26,950 nt of DNA from NCBI GenBank assembly GCA_016926235.1, contig JAFGOZ010000366.1:1-26950 (forward strand), given 5' to 3'. A model generated the notes under the pieces. The model ran no database searches, was not told the origin of the DNA, and saw nothing but the letters and a program-made list of their open reading frames with translations. Below are positions 1 through 10,227 of the stretch, piece by piece; the first letter of the stretch is position 1; the number at the start of each line of letters is the position of its first letter. The DNA comes from Bacteroidales bacterium. Lineage in GTDB: Bacteria > Bacteroidota > Bacteroidia > Bacteroidales > UBA10428. The position numbers and the translations under genes are program-made.

Positions 1-153
1 CAGATTGCCTATAGACACTTTATTCGACAAAATGATATAAATAGATATTATTCAGTAACTTAAATGTGTCAAAGTAGAATTAATATAATTATGGAAAAAT
101 ATTTGAAAACTATTAATACAAACAAATACGTATGCATTCATAAGAAACCAACA

Positions 154-184
154 AAAAAGCGGACCATTAAATAGTCCGCTTTTT
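154..184 (-). terminator. Rho-independent terminator after the LamG-like gene
   Basis: A 7-bp G/C-rich stem (agcggac at 158-164 pairing with gtccgct at 174-180) with a 9-nt loop is flanked by an A-run on the left and a T-run on the right. Read on the minus strand it gives a hairpin followed by a U-run, 20 nt beyond the stop of the secreted LamG-like gene. The flanking runs mean it could work in both directions. It probably ends the whole minus-strand glycosidase cluster. Confidence 0.85.
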
Positions 185-203
185 CTATAATCAATATATC
201 ATT

Positions 204-1172
204 CTAAAAATCATCAGTTTTAATGATTTTTGAAGCTTTAACTGCACCAGAGCTATATACTTGTCTAACAATATAAACTCCAGGAACAAGTGCTTCATAA
301 CTAGATCCAACTCTTGCACCAGTAATACTGAAGTATTCTTCTCTTACTAACTCACCATAATTAACAAACATTTCTCTTACATCAGTAGCAGTTTTTGCCT
401 CTATAATATCTTCAATTTGACTTACAGTAAGTTCACTGGTATAAATAGCTAAATCATCAAACTTAAATGCACCATCTTCATCTGCCCAGTTCCAGGCTTG
501 GTTTCCACCAAGACAAATATAATTAAGGTCATTGGCATTAGTAAATAATCCCGATACAGTATGTCCTTCTGTACCATCACATACCCATGAATTTTGTATC
601 TCTGCATCAGCATAAACTTTAACAGTAGAGTCTGTAAATGTAGCAGTATAGTAATGCCACGCTTCATCAGCTAACCAATCAAGAGTTTCGAGATTTGTAC
701 TATCATTATCATCCCCTTCCCTATCCGTAATATTATCAGCATTACCTAAATCAGTCCATCCTGCGCAGTTTACCTGAACCCAAAATCTTACCTGAAGGGC
801 CATCATTGGCCAGGTATTAGCACCCGCAACAGGAGCTGCACCATAGGCTGTAAATAGGGGGCAGTAAAAAGAATCTGTTGCAGTTCCCAGATTCACCCAA
901 ACGCCAATACTTAATGCGTGGGTACCTGATTCCTGAACCTGGGCAAAAATTGTATCAGGCAACAACAGGTAACTATTTCTAAGTGCCTGTGAGTCAACAG
1001 CATTATGAAAAACACTTCCAAAACCGGTAGTAGTATCACTCTCAATTGCTCCGCAACCAACAATAGTTGCGTCTTCAACTCCGCTTTCAAAATCCAGAAA
1101 ATAAATCGGAGTTTGTGCATTTATACTAATAGCCACTAGCAATGCAAAAACAGAAAAGTAAATTTTCTTCAT
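204..1172 (-). CDS. Secreted LamG/concanavalin A-like protein with T9SS-type C-terminal tail
   Basis: The 322-residue product starts with a clear Sec signal peptide (MKKIYFSVFALLVAISINAQ). Residues about 30-255 read as a LamG/concanavalin-type beta-sandwich: an 'FDFESG'-like opening, a 'WHYYTATF' strand, then 'KVYADAE' and a 'FDDLAIY' strand near the end, the usual closing motif of LamG_3-like domains. The last 60 residues (EYFSITGARV, then PGVYIVRQ and KASKIIK) resemble the type A sorting domain that sends proteins through the type IX secretion system to the cell surface. It lies 242 bp downstream of a GH51 enzyme on the same strand and is followed by a strong terminator, so it may be the last gene of the polysaccharide cluster. 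A carbohydrate-binding role is inferred from context only. No catalytic motif was recognised. Confidence 0.75.
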   Translation of the reverse strand: MKKIYFSVFALLVAISINAQTPIYFLDFESGVEDATIVGCGAIESDTTTGFGSVFHNAVDSQALRNSYLLLPDTIFAQVQESGTHALSIGVWVNLGTATDSFYCPLFTAYGAAPVAGANTWPMMALQVRFWVQVNCAGWTDLGNADNITDREGDDNDSTNLETLDWLADEAWHYYTATFTDSTVKVYADAEIQNSWVCDGTEGHTVSGLFTNANDLNYICLGGNQAWNWADEDGAFKFDDLAIYTSELTVSQIEDIIEAKTATDVREMFVNYGELVREEYFSITGARVGSSYEALVPGVYIVRQVYSSGAVKASKIIKTDDF

Positions 1173-1414
1173 AGTTTTTTAGTTTAAGTTAAAAAATAGG
1201 TTAGGATGCTATCATTTTCTTATTCAGAAAATCAATCACTAAACTATTCAGAATTTCACGATTCAGGGAGGACATATGAATATTTTTGGTAGACAAATAG
1301 ATAATTTTAAGGAAAGAAAATATGAAAGAACTATACCCGTTACGCGACTGGCATAGCCCTTTCCTTTCAAAGAATAATATTAGTCGATAGCAAACAGAAA
1401 TTCCCTTTTTACTA

Positions 1415-2989
1415 TTACATAATTTCCAAAACGACAATAGATTTAGCAGGCATTGCTAATTGTATCATCCCTTTCTTTAAAGATGCACCATTAAATTCAG
1501 CAGGTAGAACAACATCCGGGTTTTCAAAATCGTTAAATGAAGTCAGTGAGGACGCCGTAAGGATCTTCCCTGTTATCGACTTAAATTCTTGCCCCCTAAT
1601 GTCAATTGATAATGGAACTGAATTTTCAGGATCAATATTAACGATACTAATATGAATAACACCATTTTTATCTTTTGAAGCCGATGCATTTAGTGCAGGC
1701 AACTTTTGACCATCAAACTCATAACCTCCAGTTGTAAGATTAATAGGCAGTAATGTTGCATCCTGGTGTACTTTATACAAATCAAAGACATGATAAGTAG
1801 GAGTTAAAACCATCTTTTCATCCTTAGTAAAAATCAGCGCTTGTAATACATTAATAGTTTGTGCAATATTTGCCATTTTTATACGATCGCAGCGCTTGTT
1901 GAATTCGTTTAAGGATAATGCTGCAACAAATGCATCTCTAAGTGTATTTTGCTGGAATAAAAATCCCGGATTTGTTCCTTCTTCTACATTAAACCATGTA
2001 CCCCATTCATCAACAACCAGGGCAACCCTTTTTTCAGGATCGTACTTGTCCATAATTGTCATATGACGATCAATAACCCCGGGTATCTTTAGACAACGAT
2101 CCAGGGTTTCAAAGTACTGCTTTTCCGAAAAATTGGTTGCCGGGCCCTTGTTCCACCAATCTGTTGTATAATGGTGCAATGAAATACCCCACATCATCCT
2201 GTTCGGTATCTTCTGCATCAATACTTCTGTCCAGTTATAGTCATTCACATTCGCGCCTCCAGCTATTTTCAACAGGTTATTCTCGCCATAATTCCTGCAA
2301 TACGTTGCATACCTCCTGTATTGGTCGGCATAAAATTCAGGTGTCATGCTCCCTCCACAACCCCAGTTTTCATTGCCGACACCCCAATATTTTACACCCC
2401 AGGGCTTATCCTGGCCATTTTTCCTGCGCATATCAGCCATTGGGCTTATCCCATCAAAATTAATGTACTCCACCCATTTAGACATCTCCTCAACAGTACC
2501 GCTGCCAACATTTCCACATATATAAGGCTCAGTGCCCAATTGCTGGCACAGGTCCAGAAATTCATGGGTGCCAAATGCATTGTCCTCGGTAACCCCCCCC
2601 CAGTGTGTGTTGACCATTTTTGGACGGTTTTCCCGTGAGCCAATGCCATCCATCCAGTGGTATTCATCAGCAAAACAACCACCAGGCCACCTCAGGTTAG
2701 GAATATTGATTTGTTTTAGGGCTTCTACAACATCTGTTCTTATACCTCTCACATTAGGTATTGGAGAACTTTCCCCAACCCAATATCCACCATATATACA
2801 GTGGCCTAAATGCTCGGAAAAATGGCCATAAATATGACGACTTATAACGTCTTTTCCTAAATCTGCATTTACTACCAGCTTAGCGGCATTGTCCTTTGTT
2901 TGAGCTATATTAAAGTTGAAAACAACAAACAAACCAATGCAGCCAAGTAAAAAAGATTTGTTTAGATTATTTAAATTTCTATTAAGCAT
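1415..2989 (-). CDS. GH51 alpha-L-arabinofuranosidase (compact form)
   Basis: This 524-residue exported enzyme should release terminal alpha-L-arabinofuranose from arabinan, arabinoxylan or their oligosaccharides. After a signal peptide (about 1-30, ending FNFNIAQ) comes a GH51 (beta/alpha)8 barrel with the signatures [12 protein letters not shown] (51-62), [11 protein letters not shown] (98-108) and THWGG. The expected acid/base is E207 in GNENWG and the nucleophile E328 in VVDEWGTWF. The last 130 residues form the usual C-terminal beta-sandwich ([13 protein letters not shown] onward). Length is normal for bacterial GH51 without accessory modules. It lies 182 bp downstream of the larger GH51 gene. 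The conserved HWGG stretch is encoded by a run of nine G (plus strand C at 2593-2601), a possible slippage site. Arabinofuranosidase is the usual activity, though GH51 also contains endoglucanases. Confidence 0.92.
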   Translation of the reverse strand: MLNRNLNNLNKSFLLGCIGLFVVFNFNIAQTKDNAAKLVVNADLGKDVISRHIYGHFSEHLGHCIYGGYWVGESSPIPNVRGIRTDVVEALKQINIPNLRWPGGCFADEYHWMDGIGSRENRPKMVNTHWGGVTEDNAFGTHEFLDLCQQLGTEPYICGNVGSGTVEEMSKWVEYINFDGISPMADMRRKNGQDKPWGVKYWGVGNENWGCGGSMTPEFYADQYRRYATYCRNYGENNLLKIAGGANVNDYNWTEVLMQKIPNRMMWGISLHHYTTDWWNKGPATNFSEKQYFETLDRCLKIPGVIDRHMTIMDKYDPEKRVALVVDEWGTWFNVEEGTNPGFLFQQNTLRDAFVAALSLNEFNKRCDRIKMANIAQTINVLQALIFTKDEKMVLTPTYHVFDLYKVHQDATLLPINLTTGGYEFDGQKLPALNASASKDKNGVIHISIVNIDPENSVPLSIDIRGQEFKSITGKILTASSLTSFNDFENPDVVLPAEFNGASLKKGMIQLAMPAKSIVVLEIM

Positions 2990-2999
2990 GGTTTTATTA

Positions 3000-3060
3000 T
3001 TAAAGGTTAGTATTTTTATAGACTTTTGAAATTTACAATATTAAACAATATATATTGTAA
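3000..3060 (-). promoter_or_regulatory. Leader region of the compact GH51 gene with a 9-bp inverted repeat
   Basis: Upstream of the GH51 start, ttacaatat (3033-3041) and atattgtaa (3052-3060) form perfect 9-bp inverted arms with a 10-nt spacer. Closer to the start, ttaaaggtta (3000-3009) is identical to a 10-mer at a nearly equal distance from the start of the other GH51 gene (5712-5721). The palindrome could be a binding site and the 10-mer a shared leader or translation element. Both are AT-rich and could be chance. I saw no TAnnTTTG match here. Confidence 0.25.
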
Positions 3061-3171
3061 CCTATTTCCACCATTTTGGCAATATTAATTCGTCAATTAT
3101 TATTGCATCAAGTTTCATAAATATCAAAATATCTATAAATCGATCAGATACAACCCGATAACTTTATGCCA

Positions 3172-5700
3172 TTATCTAATTAAGGTTATTACTGTAACAG
3201 AACTTGCCGGGAAAGTATACTCAAATGTATTTCCAGGTATGGTTATTATTTTGGTTTTAGGAGATATATTTAGAGGATTAGCAAATGTATTCTCTCCGTA
3301 TCTGTCACCAGATATCCATTCAATCTTTGCCTTTGAGTATGACACTGTTCCGCCTTGGACTTCAACCGGAATTTTCGTATCAGCATCCAATGGGTTAACC
3401 ACTTTAACAATAATATCCCCATTATCGAGAATACCTGAAGTAGCATAAATCCCCGGGCTTACCCTGTCAGGTTCCGGCACATTATGGACAAGTTTATTGT
3501 CAAGGTAACAGATAACACTGTCATTTCTTACTGTTATGGAAATATCATACCATTTCCCCACATCTATAGTACCTGCCTTTTGGCCAAAATAGGATTCATA
3601 TCCATTATCATACCACTGTAACCAGTACCACCTTAGCCAGCGTCCTACATTCCAGGTATAATGTTTATTTTGTCCCAGGCTGTAGAAATTAATAGCAAAA
3701 GCTTCCAGATCGCTAATTTCTTCGGCAAATGCTTTAAGAGTAAGTGTATAATCGTCCCAACCCCCATTTTCGTTAGCAAAATCATAGACCTCTTTCCTGA
3801 CCGGGAGATCTAAATAATCATAATAATCAACAAACCATGTATAATCTTGCTGCTTTTTATCCAATCCCTCCCGTGTAATACATTCATTTTCGGTAAAAGT
3901 TTTACCGCCAATTCGTATGCTAACATCTTTATACTTCGCTTTTGTCGCGATATTGAACAAACCCACAATACCTACGCCAGGGTCAGGAGGATTGGTTGCA
4001 TAACCTGAATTCTCAACTACTGTAGGCAATACATTATCCGGGATATTCGTTGAGAAGAGTTTTTGAACCTGGTAAGATGGATTCCCATAAGCCTGGTGGC
4101 TGTTAAATGTAATCAGGTCGGGGTTCCAGTTACGGTCACTGTCATTTACAAAAGTTGGCGCCATAGATGATAACTCCACAATATCAGCATTTCTTTCCAT
4201 CCCGGTCATAAAAGCTGCCTCAGCCAACGCCGCATCCAGATTCCCTTTAAGCGTATTGTTCCATTTTTTTACGGCATATTCTCCACAGTAGATTTTAGGA
4301 CCATTCCTGTCATAATCATCATAACGGTAAGCAGCACGGTAAAAGAAATCCGTACTTTCATAGAAATGCTCGTCAATTATTTCGACAGGTTCGGTGATCC
4401 CGGCCAGGTCTTCCCTTTTGAAATCATCTCTCATTCCCGGATCAGTACAGGTAATGGTAATAATATCCGGATATTTTTCCTTGATAGCTTTATAAAAATA
4501 ATTATAATGATCCTGGTATATCGGGCCATAGTTTTCATTACCAATTTCTACATATTTTAAATTAAAAGGTTCGGGATGTCCATTTTTAGCCCTTTCTGCT
4601 CCCCATTTTGTATTTGTTTCACCCAATGCGTATTCCAGAGCATCCATAACTTCTTGTATATATGGTTGAAGACTATCAACACTTACATACTCACATCTCC
4701 GAAACTGGCAACTCATACCAACAGGAAAGACATACATGCCCGGAGTACCTATGTCTTCACAAAACTGTAAAAACTCATGATAGCCCAGACCATCTGTAGA
4801 ATGGTAATCCCATAATAACCAATGGCCTTTCCGTTGCGTGATATCCCCAATTGTATTTTTCCATTGAATCCTATTTTCAAGGGTCGCTCCTTCTACAATA
4901 CATCCACCCGGAAAACGTATAAAACCAGGCTTAAACTCCTCAACTAATTGAGCAAGATCCAGCCTCATGCCATTTTCCCTGTTTTTAAATGTCTTTTCAG
5001 GAAACAAGGAAACCATATCAACCCATAATTTCCCTTTTGATAAAGGTATTAAGAAAAACATTGTGTTTGGATCTGTTTCAGAAGCCGTTAACGTACACGA
5101 AAATTTCTGCCAATTATTACCGATTCCAGAGATTTTTTCAGAAGCTACTACAGAACCATCATTTTTTAATAATCCAACCATTATATCGCCTTTAAATCCG
5201 TCGGCACATTTGGCGTATAATGAGAATAAGTATTTATCTCCTTTAATTGCAGATATACCCCAAAAACCGGTATTTTTAACAGTAACTCCCTTTTCTCCCG
5301 GATTTTCAACAACAATCTGCATACACATAGGATTATTCTCATTTAAAGGTTGGTCTGATACCTGTTTAATACTTCCTTTTGCTCCACTTTTCAAATCCAA
5401 CGACCATGAAGATAATTCCTCCGGCCTAACATACCTGTGCTTCCAGCCCTGATGTGAATGCACATATTCACCTTCCCAATACATATCTTCAGGTTCACGG
5501 TTTTCCTCAAAACTCCTGTTTCTAATCAATTCAGCATAAATACCTCCTTCACCTGCATGATTAATGTCTTCAAAGAAAATACCATATAAGTCTTTACTTA
5601 TTTTAGCTCCAGGATTATCTGCATTTATTATAATTTTTGGCTGGCAGTTAAGTACAAATAAATTACCAGCTAATAAAAAGAGTAAAATATTTTTCTTCAC
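3172..5700 (-). CDS. Multidomain GH51 alpha-L-arabinofuranosidase with CBM and lectin-like module
   Basis: The 842-residue product begins at a GTG codon and has a hydrophobic leader (1-18) ending VLNCQP. This could be a lipoprotein signal with an atypical Asn before Cys, or an ordinary signal peptide. The GH51 fold opens at 33-66 (KISKDLYGIFFEDINHAGEGG). A CBM4/9-like beta-sandwich follows (about 80-235), then the catalytic barrel (about 240-550) with FIRFPGGCIVEG (260-271), acid/base E389 in IGNENYG and nucleophile E474 in IYCGEYAVK. A concanavalin-like segment (about 645-765, including GKWYDISITV and CYLDNKLV) sits before the closing beta-sandwich. The order resembles long bacterial and plant arabinofuranosidases acting on polymeric arabinoxylan or arabinan. 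It lies 148 bp downstream of the HTCS gene, fitting control by that sensor. Which polymer it attacks cannot be told. Confidence 0.92.
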   Translation of the reverse strand: MKKNILLFLLAGNLFVLNCQPKIIINADNPGAKISKDLYGIFFEDINHAGEGGIYAELIRNRSFEENREPEDMYWEGEYVHSHQGWKHRYVRPEELSSWSLDLKSGAKGSIKQVSDQPLNENNPMCMQIVVENPGEKGVTVKNTGFWGISAIKGDKYLFSLYAKCADGFKGDIMVGLLKNDGSVVASEKISGIGNNWQKFSCTLTASETDPNTMFFLIPLSKGKLWVDMVSLFPEKTFKNRENGMRLDLAQLVEEFKPGFIRFPGGCIVEGATLENRIQWKNTIGDITQRKGHWLLWDYHSTDGLGYHEFLQFCEDIGTPGMYVFPVGMSCQFRRCEYVSVDSLQPYIQEVMDALEYALGETNTKWGAERAKNGHPEPFNLKYVEIGNENYGPIYQDHYNYFYKAIKEKYPDIITITCTDPGMRDDFKREDLAGITEPVEIIDEHFYESTDFFYRAAYRYDDYDRNGPKIYCGEYAVKKWNNTLKGNLDAALAEAAFMTGMERNADIVELSSMAPTFVNDSDRNWNPDLITFNSHQAYGNPSYQVQKLFSTNIPDNVLPTVVENSGYATNPPDPGVGIVGLFNIATKAKYKDVSIRIGGKTFTENECITREGLDKKQQDYTWFVDYYDYLDLPVRKEVYDFANENGGWDDYTLTLKAFAEEISDLEAFAINFYSLGQNKHYTWNVGRWLRWYWLQWYDNGYESYFGQKAGTIDVGKWYDISITVRNDSVICYLDNKLVHNVPEPDRVSPGIYATSGILDNGDIIVKVVNPLDADTKIPVEVQGGTVSYSKAKIEWISGDRYGENTFANPLNISPKTKIITIPGNTFEYTFPASSVTVITLIR

Positions 5701-5848
5701 GGAATAAATTTTTAAAGGTTATTGAATTCTCAGGCCTCTAAAATATTTAATATACTACATTTATGGGGTTAATGATTGTGTATTTAAGGTGGACAAATGT
5801 GGAATAAACACGTTTTCAGAATAGAAATTGTATTATAATAATTTTCAA

Positions 5849-8800
5849 TTACCCGGCATTTTTTTCTTTAACAAATTCGGAGGGAGATTTTCCAAAGTGT
5901 TTTTTGAAACAACGGCTAAAATATTTCGGGTCATTAAATCCAACATTATAAGCAGCCTCTGAAATATTGGTATCAGTTTTAGTTAACAGGGAAGCTGCTT
6001 TTTTCAACCGGATGGATGTAATAAAATCATTGGCCGATACGCCTACAATAGCTGTCAGCTTTTTATGTAACAAGCTTCTGCTAATATGCATCAGAGAAGC
6101 GAAATTCTCAACCGTAAAATCTGAAGATTGTATATTATCAGAAACAACTTTCATAGCTTTTTTAAGAAATGTCTCATCTGCAGAAGTATGTGTAAACTCT
6201 TTGGCATCAGGTATTATACTTCCAATAAACAGTGCTTTTAGCTTTTCTCTTGTCCGTATCAGGTTTTTTATTCTTGATTCTAAGATACTTAAGTTAAAAG
6301 GTTTAGGGATATAATCATCTGCGCCCGTTTCATATCCCTGTATATGGTCTTCTGCGCCAGACCGTGAAGTTAAGAGGATTACAGGTATATGAGAAGTGGG
6401 TAATTCTGATTTTATCCTCGCACATAATTCCAATCCGTTCAACTCAGGCATCATAATATCAGACACTATCAGGTCGGGAGAATGGATTACAGCCATCTCA
6501 ATGCCTTCACGCCCATTGCTTGCCTCAATTATTCTAAAGAATTTTTGGAGCTGGTCAACAAGGTAATTTCTTAATTCAACATTATCTTCAACTACCAATA
6601 TAAGAGGTAAAAATGTTGAATCCACCTCTGTTCCTTCATCAATTTCAACTTTAGCTTCAGAACCATCAGAAGGATACATTGAAATTTCATGCTTTGAATC
6701 TGAGACTGATATCTCCAGGTCTGGTGATACTTTTTCATCCGGCAGTAAATAGTTTTCACCCTGAGGCAAAATCACCCTGAAACAAGATCCTTTATTTATT
6801 TCACTCTTTACAAATAACCACCCCCGGTGTGCTTTAACGAGTTCTTTTACCAGTGAAAGGCCAATACCTGTTCCCTGCACCCCTAATCCCTTGTAAGAAG
6901 GCACCCTATAAAACATTTTAAAAATATTGCCTGTATTTTCCGGATCAATCCCTATTCCATTATCTGTGATTTTTATCTCAATATATGAATCTACAATATC
7001 CTTTCTATAAATACCTCCTTCAACAATTTCTATTTCTTCCGGTTGCTTTACAACTTCATTATACACATCAATCTCAAGTGTTACCCAGCCATTTTTTTTG
7101 TTATATTTAAACGCATTTGAAAGTAAATTGTAAACTATATTTTCAACTTTTTCATGGTCAAAATGTGTATCGATTCTCTCTTTGGACGGAATATATTTAA
7201 AATCGAGGTCGCGTCTCACGGCCAATTCTTTAAAAGAATTTGCTATGTTTTGAACGAAAAGTACAATATCGTCCTTTGATGCTACAATATCAATCTTACC
7301 TGTTTCAATCTTTCTAAGATCCATCAGTTGATTAATCAGTTTCATCAACCTTCTTGCATTGGTATAAATAAGGTTTACCTTCTGTTTAATTGTTGCCGGC
7401 ACGCCCGGATCTTCTATCATCTGTTCGGAAGGTGATAATATGAGTGTAAGCGGTGTGCGAAACTCATGCGATATATTAGTAAAAAAGTGCATCCTTTGTT
7501 GGTTCGCATGTTGTACTTTCTTATTCATTTCAACCAACCGGTCTTTTTGTGCAAGGATTTCGGCATTCTGGGATTCTAGTTCTTCTTTTTGCTCTTCGAT
7601 CATGGCCGTCCGTTCTTCAACCTTTTTTTCCAGTTTAACCTTTTGCAATTTCAAGGTATTCAGCCTTACCCTGATATAAACGAGGGTGAAAGCAATAATC
7701 AAGCCCATTAACGCAGCCCTGAACCACCAGGTCTTCCAAAACGGGGGTATAATATGTATTTTAAGCGTCAAAGGCCTTTTACTCCATAAACCATCATTAT
7801 TTGATGCTTTAATCATAAACAGATAGTCTCCTCCTTGCAGGTTTGAGTAACTGGCATACCTGTGTTTTGAATCCACCTCTTTCCAATCCGGATCATAACC
7901 TTTAAGCATGAACTTGTACCTGTTTTTATCCGGTTGATCGTAGTGCAGGGCAGAAAATTCAATGGTAAACTCTTTTGATCTATAAGAAAGCGTAATATCA
8001 CTGGCAACAGAAATCGACTGGTTAAGTATTTTTTTACCAAAATATTCCTTTCCAACCACAACGGGCTGATTATATACTTTCAGATTCGTGAGAATAATCC
8101 GGGGAGGTATGGTATTATCCTTAATGCTATCGGGATGGAACATGTTTAACCCTTTCATGCTCCCAAAATACATTTTACCATCCTTATTTTTATAGCTTGC
8201 CGACCAGTAGTACTGGTTGCTCAGCAACCCATCCGACTTATAGTAATTTTTGAAGGCGCTGGTTTCAATATTAAATTTGGATAAACCATTGTCTGTACCC
8301 ATCCAGAGGTTGCCGTGATCATCTTCCTGTATACCATATATGGTATTATTGGACAACCCTTGAGCTTCTGTAAACCTCTGACATTTAATATTTCTTTCAT
8401 CATAGGATATAACTTTGTTTAACCCGTTGCCATATGTCCCAATCCAAAGGGTATCCCTCGTATCTAAACAAAAAGAGATGATATAATTTCCGCTAAGGCC
8501 ATGCTTATCTGCCGGATTAGAAATGTAGTAATGAATATCCGGGTTATCCACGTCGATTGTCCCATCCGGCGATGCGCCAATATAGTATAATCCATGGATT
8601 GTCCCAATCCATAAATTACCGTGTTTATCGAATTTTAAACATCCCACCTCTGTAAGAGGTTTGCTTAATGAGCTATCAACCAGATGCACCAACTGGTTTA
8701 ATTGTGGGTTATATACATCAAGCCCCCTTATTGTCCCTATCCATAACCGCCCGGTATTATCTTCAAGCAAAGATGAAACAAAGGCGCTGACAAGGTATGA

Positions 8801-10180
8801 TGGGCAAAAATCCTCAAACCTGGAAAATATTCCCTGCTCTTCATAATCCTGAGCAAGCTTATGGAGCCCCCCTCCCCAGGCACCAACCCACAAGGCCCCT
8901 GATCTATCCCTGGAAATAGTAGTAATAAAGTCATTGTTTAAGCTGGAAGGGTTGTGCGGGTCGTTTTTATAAAATTTAAATGAACCCGAGGTCTTTGAGT
9001 AACGATTTAATCCCCCTCCTGCTGTTCCTATCCAAATATGCTTTTTATCCTCAAAAATTGAATTTACCGTATTGTTGCTTAAACTATTCTGATTTTTGGG
9101 ATCATTTATCATGGAAGCAAACTTTTTTTGGTAGATATTATATTTATTAACGCCCCCTCTCTCCGTTCCAACCCATACATTTCCATCTTCATCCGCGTAC
9201 AGGCAATTGACAAATACATTATTTAAGGCAGATTTATTGCCCACCTCGTCATTAAAAGGCATAAAATTTTCTTCTGCCGGATCATATACACACAGTCCGC
9301 CCAGTGTTCCAATTAATATGTTTCCATTCAAATCTTCCTGGATAGCAGTAACTGTATTATGGACCAGGCTTTGCTGCACATCAGGATTATTAGAATAAAT
9401 ATTCACTGTTTTGGTTGCAATCGTATATTTCAGGGCGCCCATAAACTCAAAACCAACCCATAATACACCCTCTTTCCCGAGATATAATGTATTAATACTA
9501 TTACTTAGCATATCCGCCGGATAGCCTATACCTGCCCTTACCAGCGTGCAAAGCCTTTCTTTTATATTATAAAAAAACAATCCATTGGCCGTACCTATCC
9601 ATATATTTCCTGCTTCATCTTCAATCAGCGTGCGTATTGCAACCCCATCTAAATTACTAATGAAAAATGAATCCGTAATCCTTTCAAAATTTCCTTTATT
9701 GTCAACCGGTTTAATGATCCCGATCCCGTTATCTGTGCCTATCCAGATATTCCCGCTTTTGTCCAGTGTTAAGCTGTTAATATTATGCAGTAATGAAATC
9801 GAGGTATTCTGCGTATTATAATTAACAAACCTGTTTTCAGAAAAAATAAAAACGCTTAATCCATTATCACAACCGACCCATATATTGCCAAAATGATCCT
9901 CGATAAGTGCATAATTGAAATTATCCCCGATACTGCTTGTATCCTGATTATCATTCCGATAAACAACAAAATCATACCCGTCAAAACGGTTTAGCCCGTT
10001 CCATGTCCCAAACCACATGAAACCCCTGCTGTCTTTGAGTATACAATCAACCATATTCTGTGATAACCCCTGGTCAATTGTGTAATATGAGAACACGACA
10101 TCCTGGGGGAAGACAGGGAAAACCCTTCCTATAAAAGCAATGAAGGCGAATATAAGATATTTTTTTTGACTAAGTTTCAT
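5849..10180 (-). CDS. Hybrid two-component system sensor/regulator (HTCS) of the glycosidase cluster
   Basis: This 1443-residue protein combines sensor kinase and transcription factor. Order: signal peptide (1-25); Reg_prop propeller repeats (about 30-690), opening with DQGLSQNMVDCILKDSRG; Y_Y_Y domain (about 750-805); one membrane helix (about 815-838); coiled coil; HisKA with phospho-acceptor H905 (NISHEFRTPL); HATPase with N-box (about 1013), DNGIGI (about 1073) and GTGIGLSLVKEL (about 1103); receiver (about 1190-1305) with phospho-acceptor D1241 in VSDIMMPE and Lys in PKPFN; and an AraC helix-turn-helix domain (about 1340-1440). All key residues are intact. By analogy with known HTCS proteins, the periplasmic propeller binds an oligosaccharide released by the neighbouring glycosidases and the AraC domain then activates their genes. 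The gene lies 47 bp downstream of the GH43 gene and may also have its own promoter. Confidence 0.96.
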   Translation of the reverse strand: MKLSQKKYLIFAFIAFIGRVFPVFPQDVVFSYYTIDQGLSQNMVDCILKDSRGFMWFGTWNGLNRFDGYDFVVYRNDNQDTSSIGDNFNYALIEDHFGNIWVGCDNGLSVFIFSENRFVNYNTQNTSISLLHNINSLTLDKSGNIWIGTDNGIGIIKPVDNKGNFERITDSFFISNLDGVAIRTLIEDEAGNIWIGTANGLFFYNIKERLCTLVRAGIGYPADMLSNSINTLYLGKEGVLWVGFEFMGALKYTIATKTVNIYSNNPDVQQSLVHNTVTAIQEDLNGNILIGTLGGLCVYDPAEENFMPFNDEVGNKSALNNVFVNCLYADEDGNVWVGTERGGVNKYNIYQKKFASMINDPKNQNSLSNNTVNSIFEDKKHIWIGTAGGGLNRYSKTSGSFKFYKNDPHNPSSLNNDFITTISRDRSGALWVGAWGGGLHKLAQDYEEQGIFSRFEDFCPSYLVSAFVSSLLEDNTGRLWIGTIRGLDVYNPQLNQLVHLVDSSLSKPLTEVGCLKFDKHGNLWIGTIHGLYYIGASPDGTIDVDNPDIHYYISNPADKHGLSGNYIISFCLDTRDTLWIGTYGNGLNKVISYDERNIKCQRFTEAQGLSNNTIYGIQEDDHGNLWMGTDNGLSKFNIETSAFKNYYKSDGLLSNQYYWSASYKNKDGKMYFGSMKGLNMFHPDSIKDNTIPPRIILTNLKVYNQPVVVGKEYFGKKILNQSISVASDITLSYRSKEFTIEFSALHYDQPDKNRYKFMLKGYDPDWKEVDSKHRYASYSNLQGGDYLFMIKASNNDGLWSKRPLTLKIHIIPPFWKTWWFRAALMGLIIAFTLVYIRVRLNTLKLQKVKLEKKVEERTAMIEEQKEELESQNAEILAQKDRLVEMNKKVQHANQQRMHFFTNISHEFRTPLTLILSPSEQMIEDPGVPATIKQKVNLIYTNARRLMKLINQLMDLRKIETGKIDIVASKDDIVLFVQNIANSFKELAVRRDLDFKYIPSKERIDTHFDHEKVENIVYNLLSNAFKYNKKNGWVTLEIDVYNEVVKQPEEIEIVEGGIYRKDIVDSYIEIKITDNGIGIDPENTGNIFKMFYRVPSYKGLGVQGTGIGLSLVKELVKAHRGWLFVKSEINKGSCFRVILPQGENYLLPDEKVSPDLEISVSDSKHEISMYPSDGSEAKVEIDEGTEVDSTFLPLILVVEDNVELRNYLVDQLQKFFRIIEASNGREGIEMAVIHSPDLIVSDIMMPELNGLELCARIKSELPTSHIPVILLTSRSGAEDHIQGYETGADDYIPKPFNLSILESRIKNLIRTREKLKALFIGSIIPDAKEFTHTSADETFLKKAMKVVSDNIQSSDFTVENFASLMHISRSLLHKKLTAIVGVSANDFITSIRLKKAASLLTKTDTNISEAAYNVGFNDPKYFSRCFKKHFGKSPSEFVKEKNAG

Positions 10181-10206
10181 ACCCTCTTTATTATACGTCT
10201 TAAGTT

Positions 10207-10214
10207 CAAATATA
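10207..10214 (-). promoter_or_regulatory. Possible -7 element of the HTCS gene
   Basis: The minus strand reads TATATTTG, matching the Bacteroidota TAnnTTTG -7 consensus, 26 nt before the HTCS start. That would give a leader of about 20 nt. No good -33 TTG was found at the usual spacing. It would let the sensor be made independently of the GH43 gene. Such 8-mers are frequent in AT-rich DNA. Confidence 0.3.
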
Positions 10215-10227
10215 AAGATATATACTC

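Noticed and set aside
1201..1437. 78-codon minus-strand open frame after the compact GH51 gene
   Set aside because: It has no recognisable motif or signal, overlaps the GH51 3' end by 23 bp, and reads like translated non-coding DNA.
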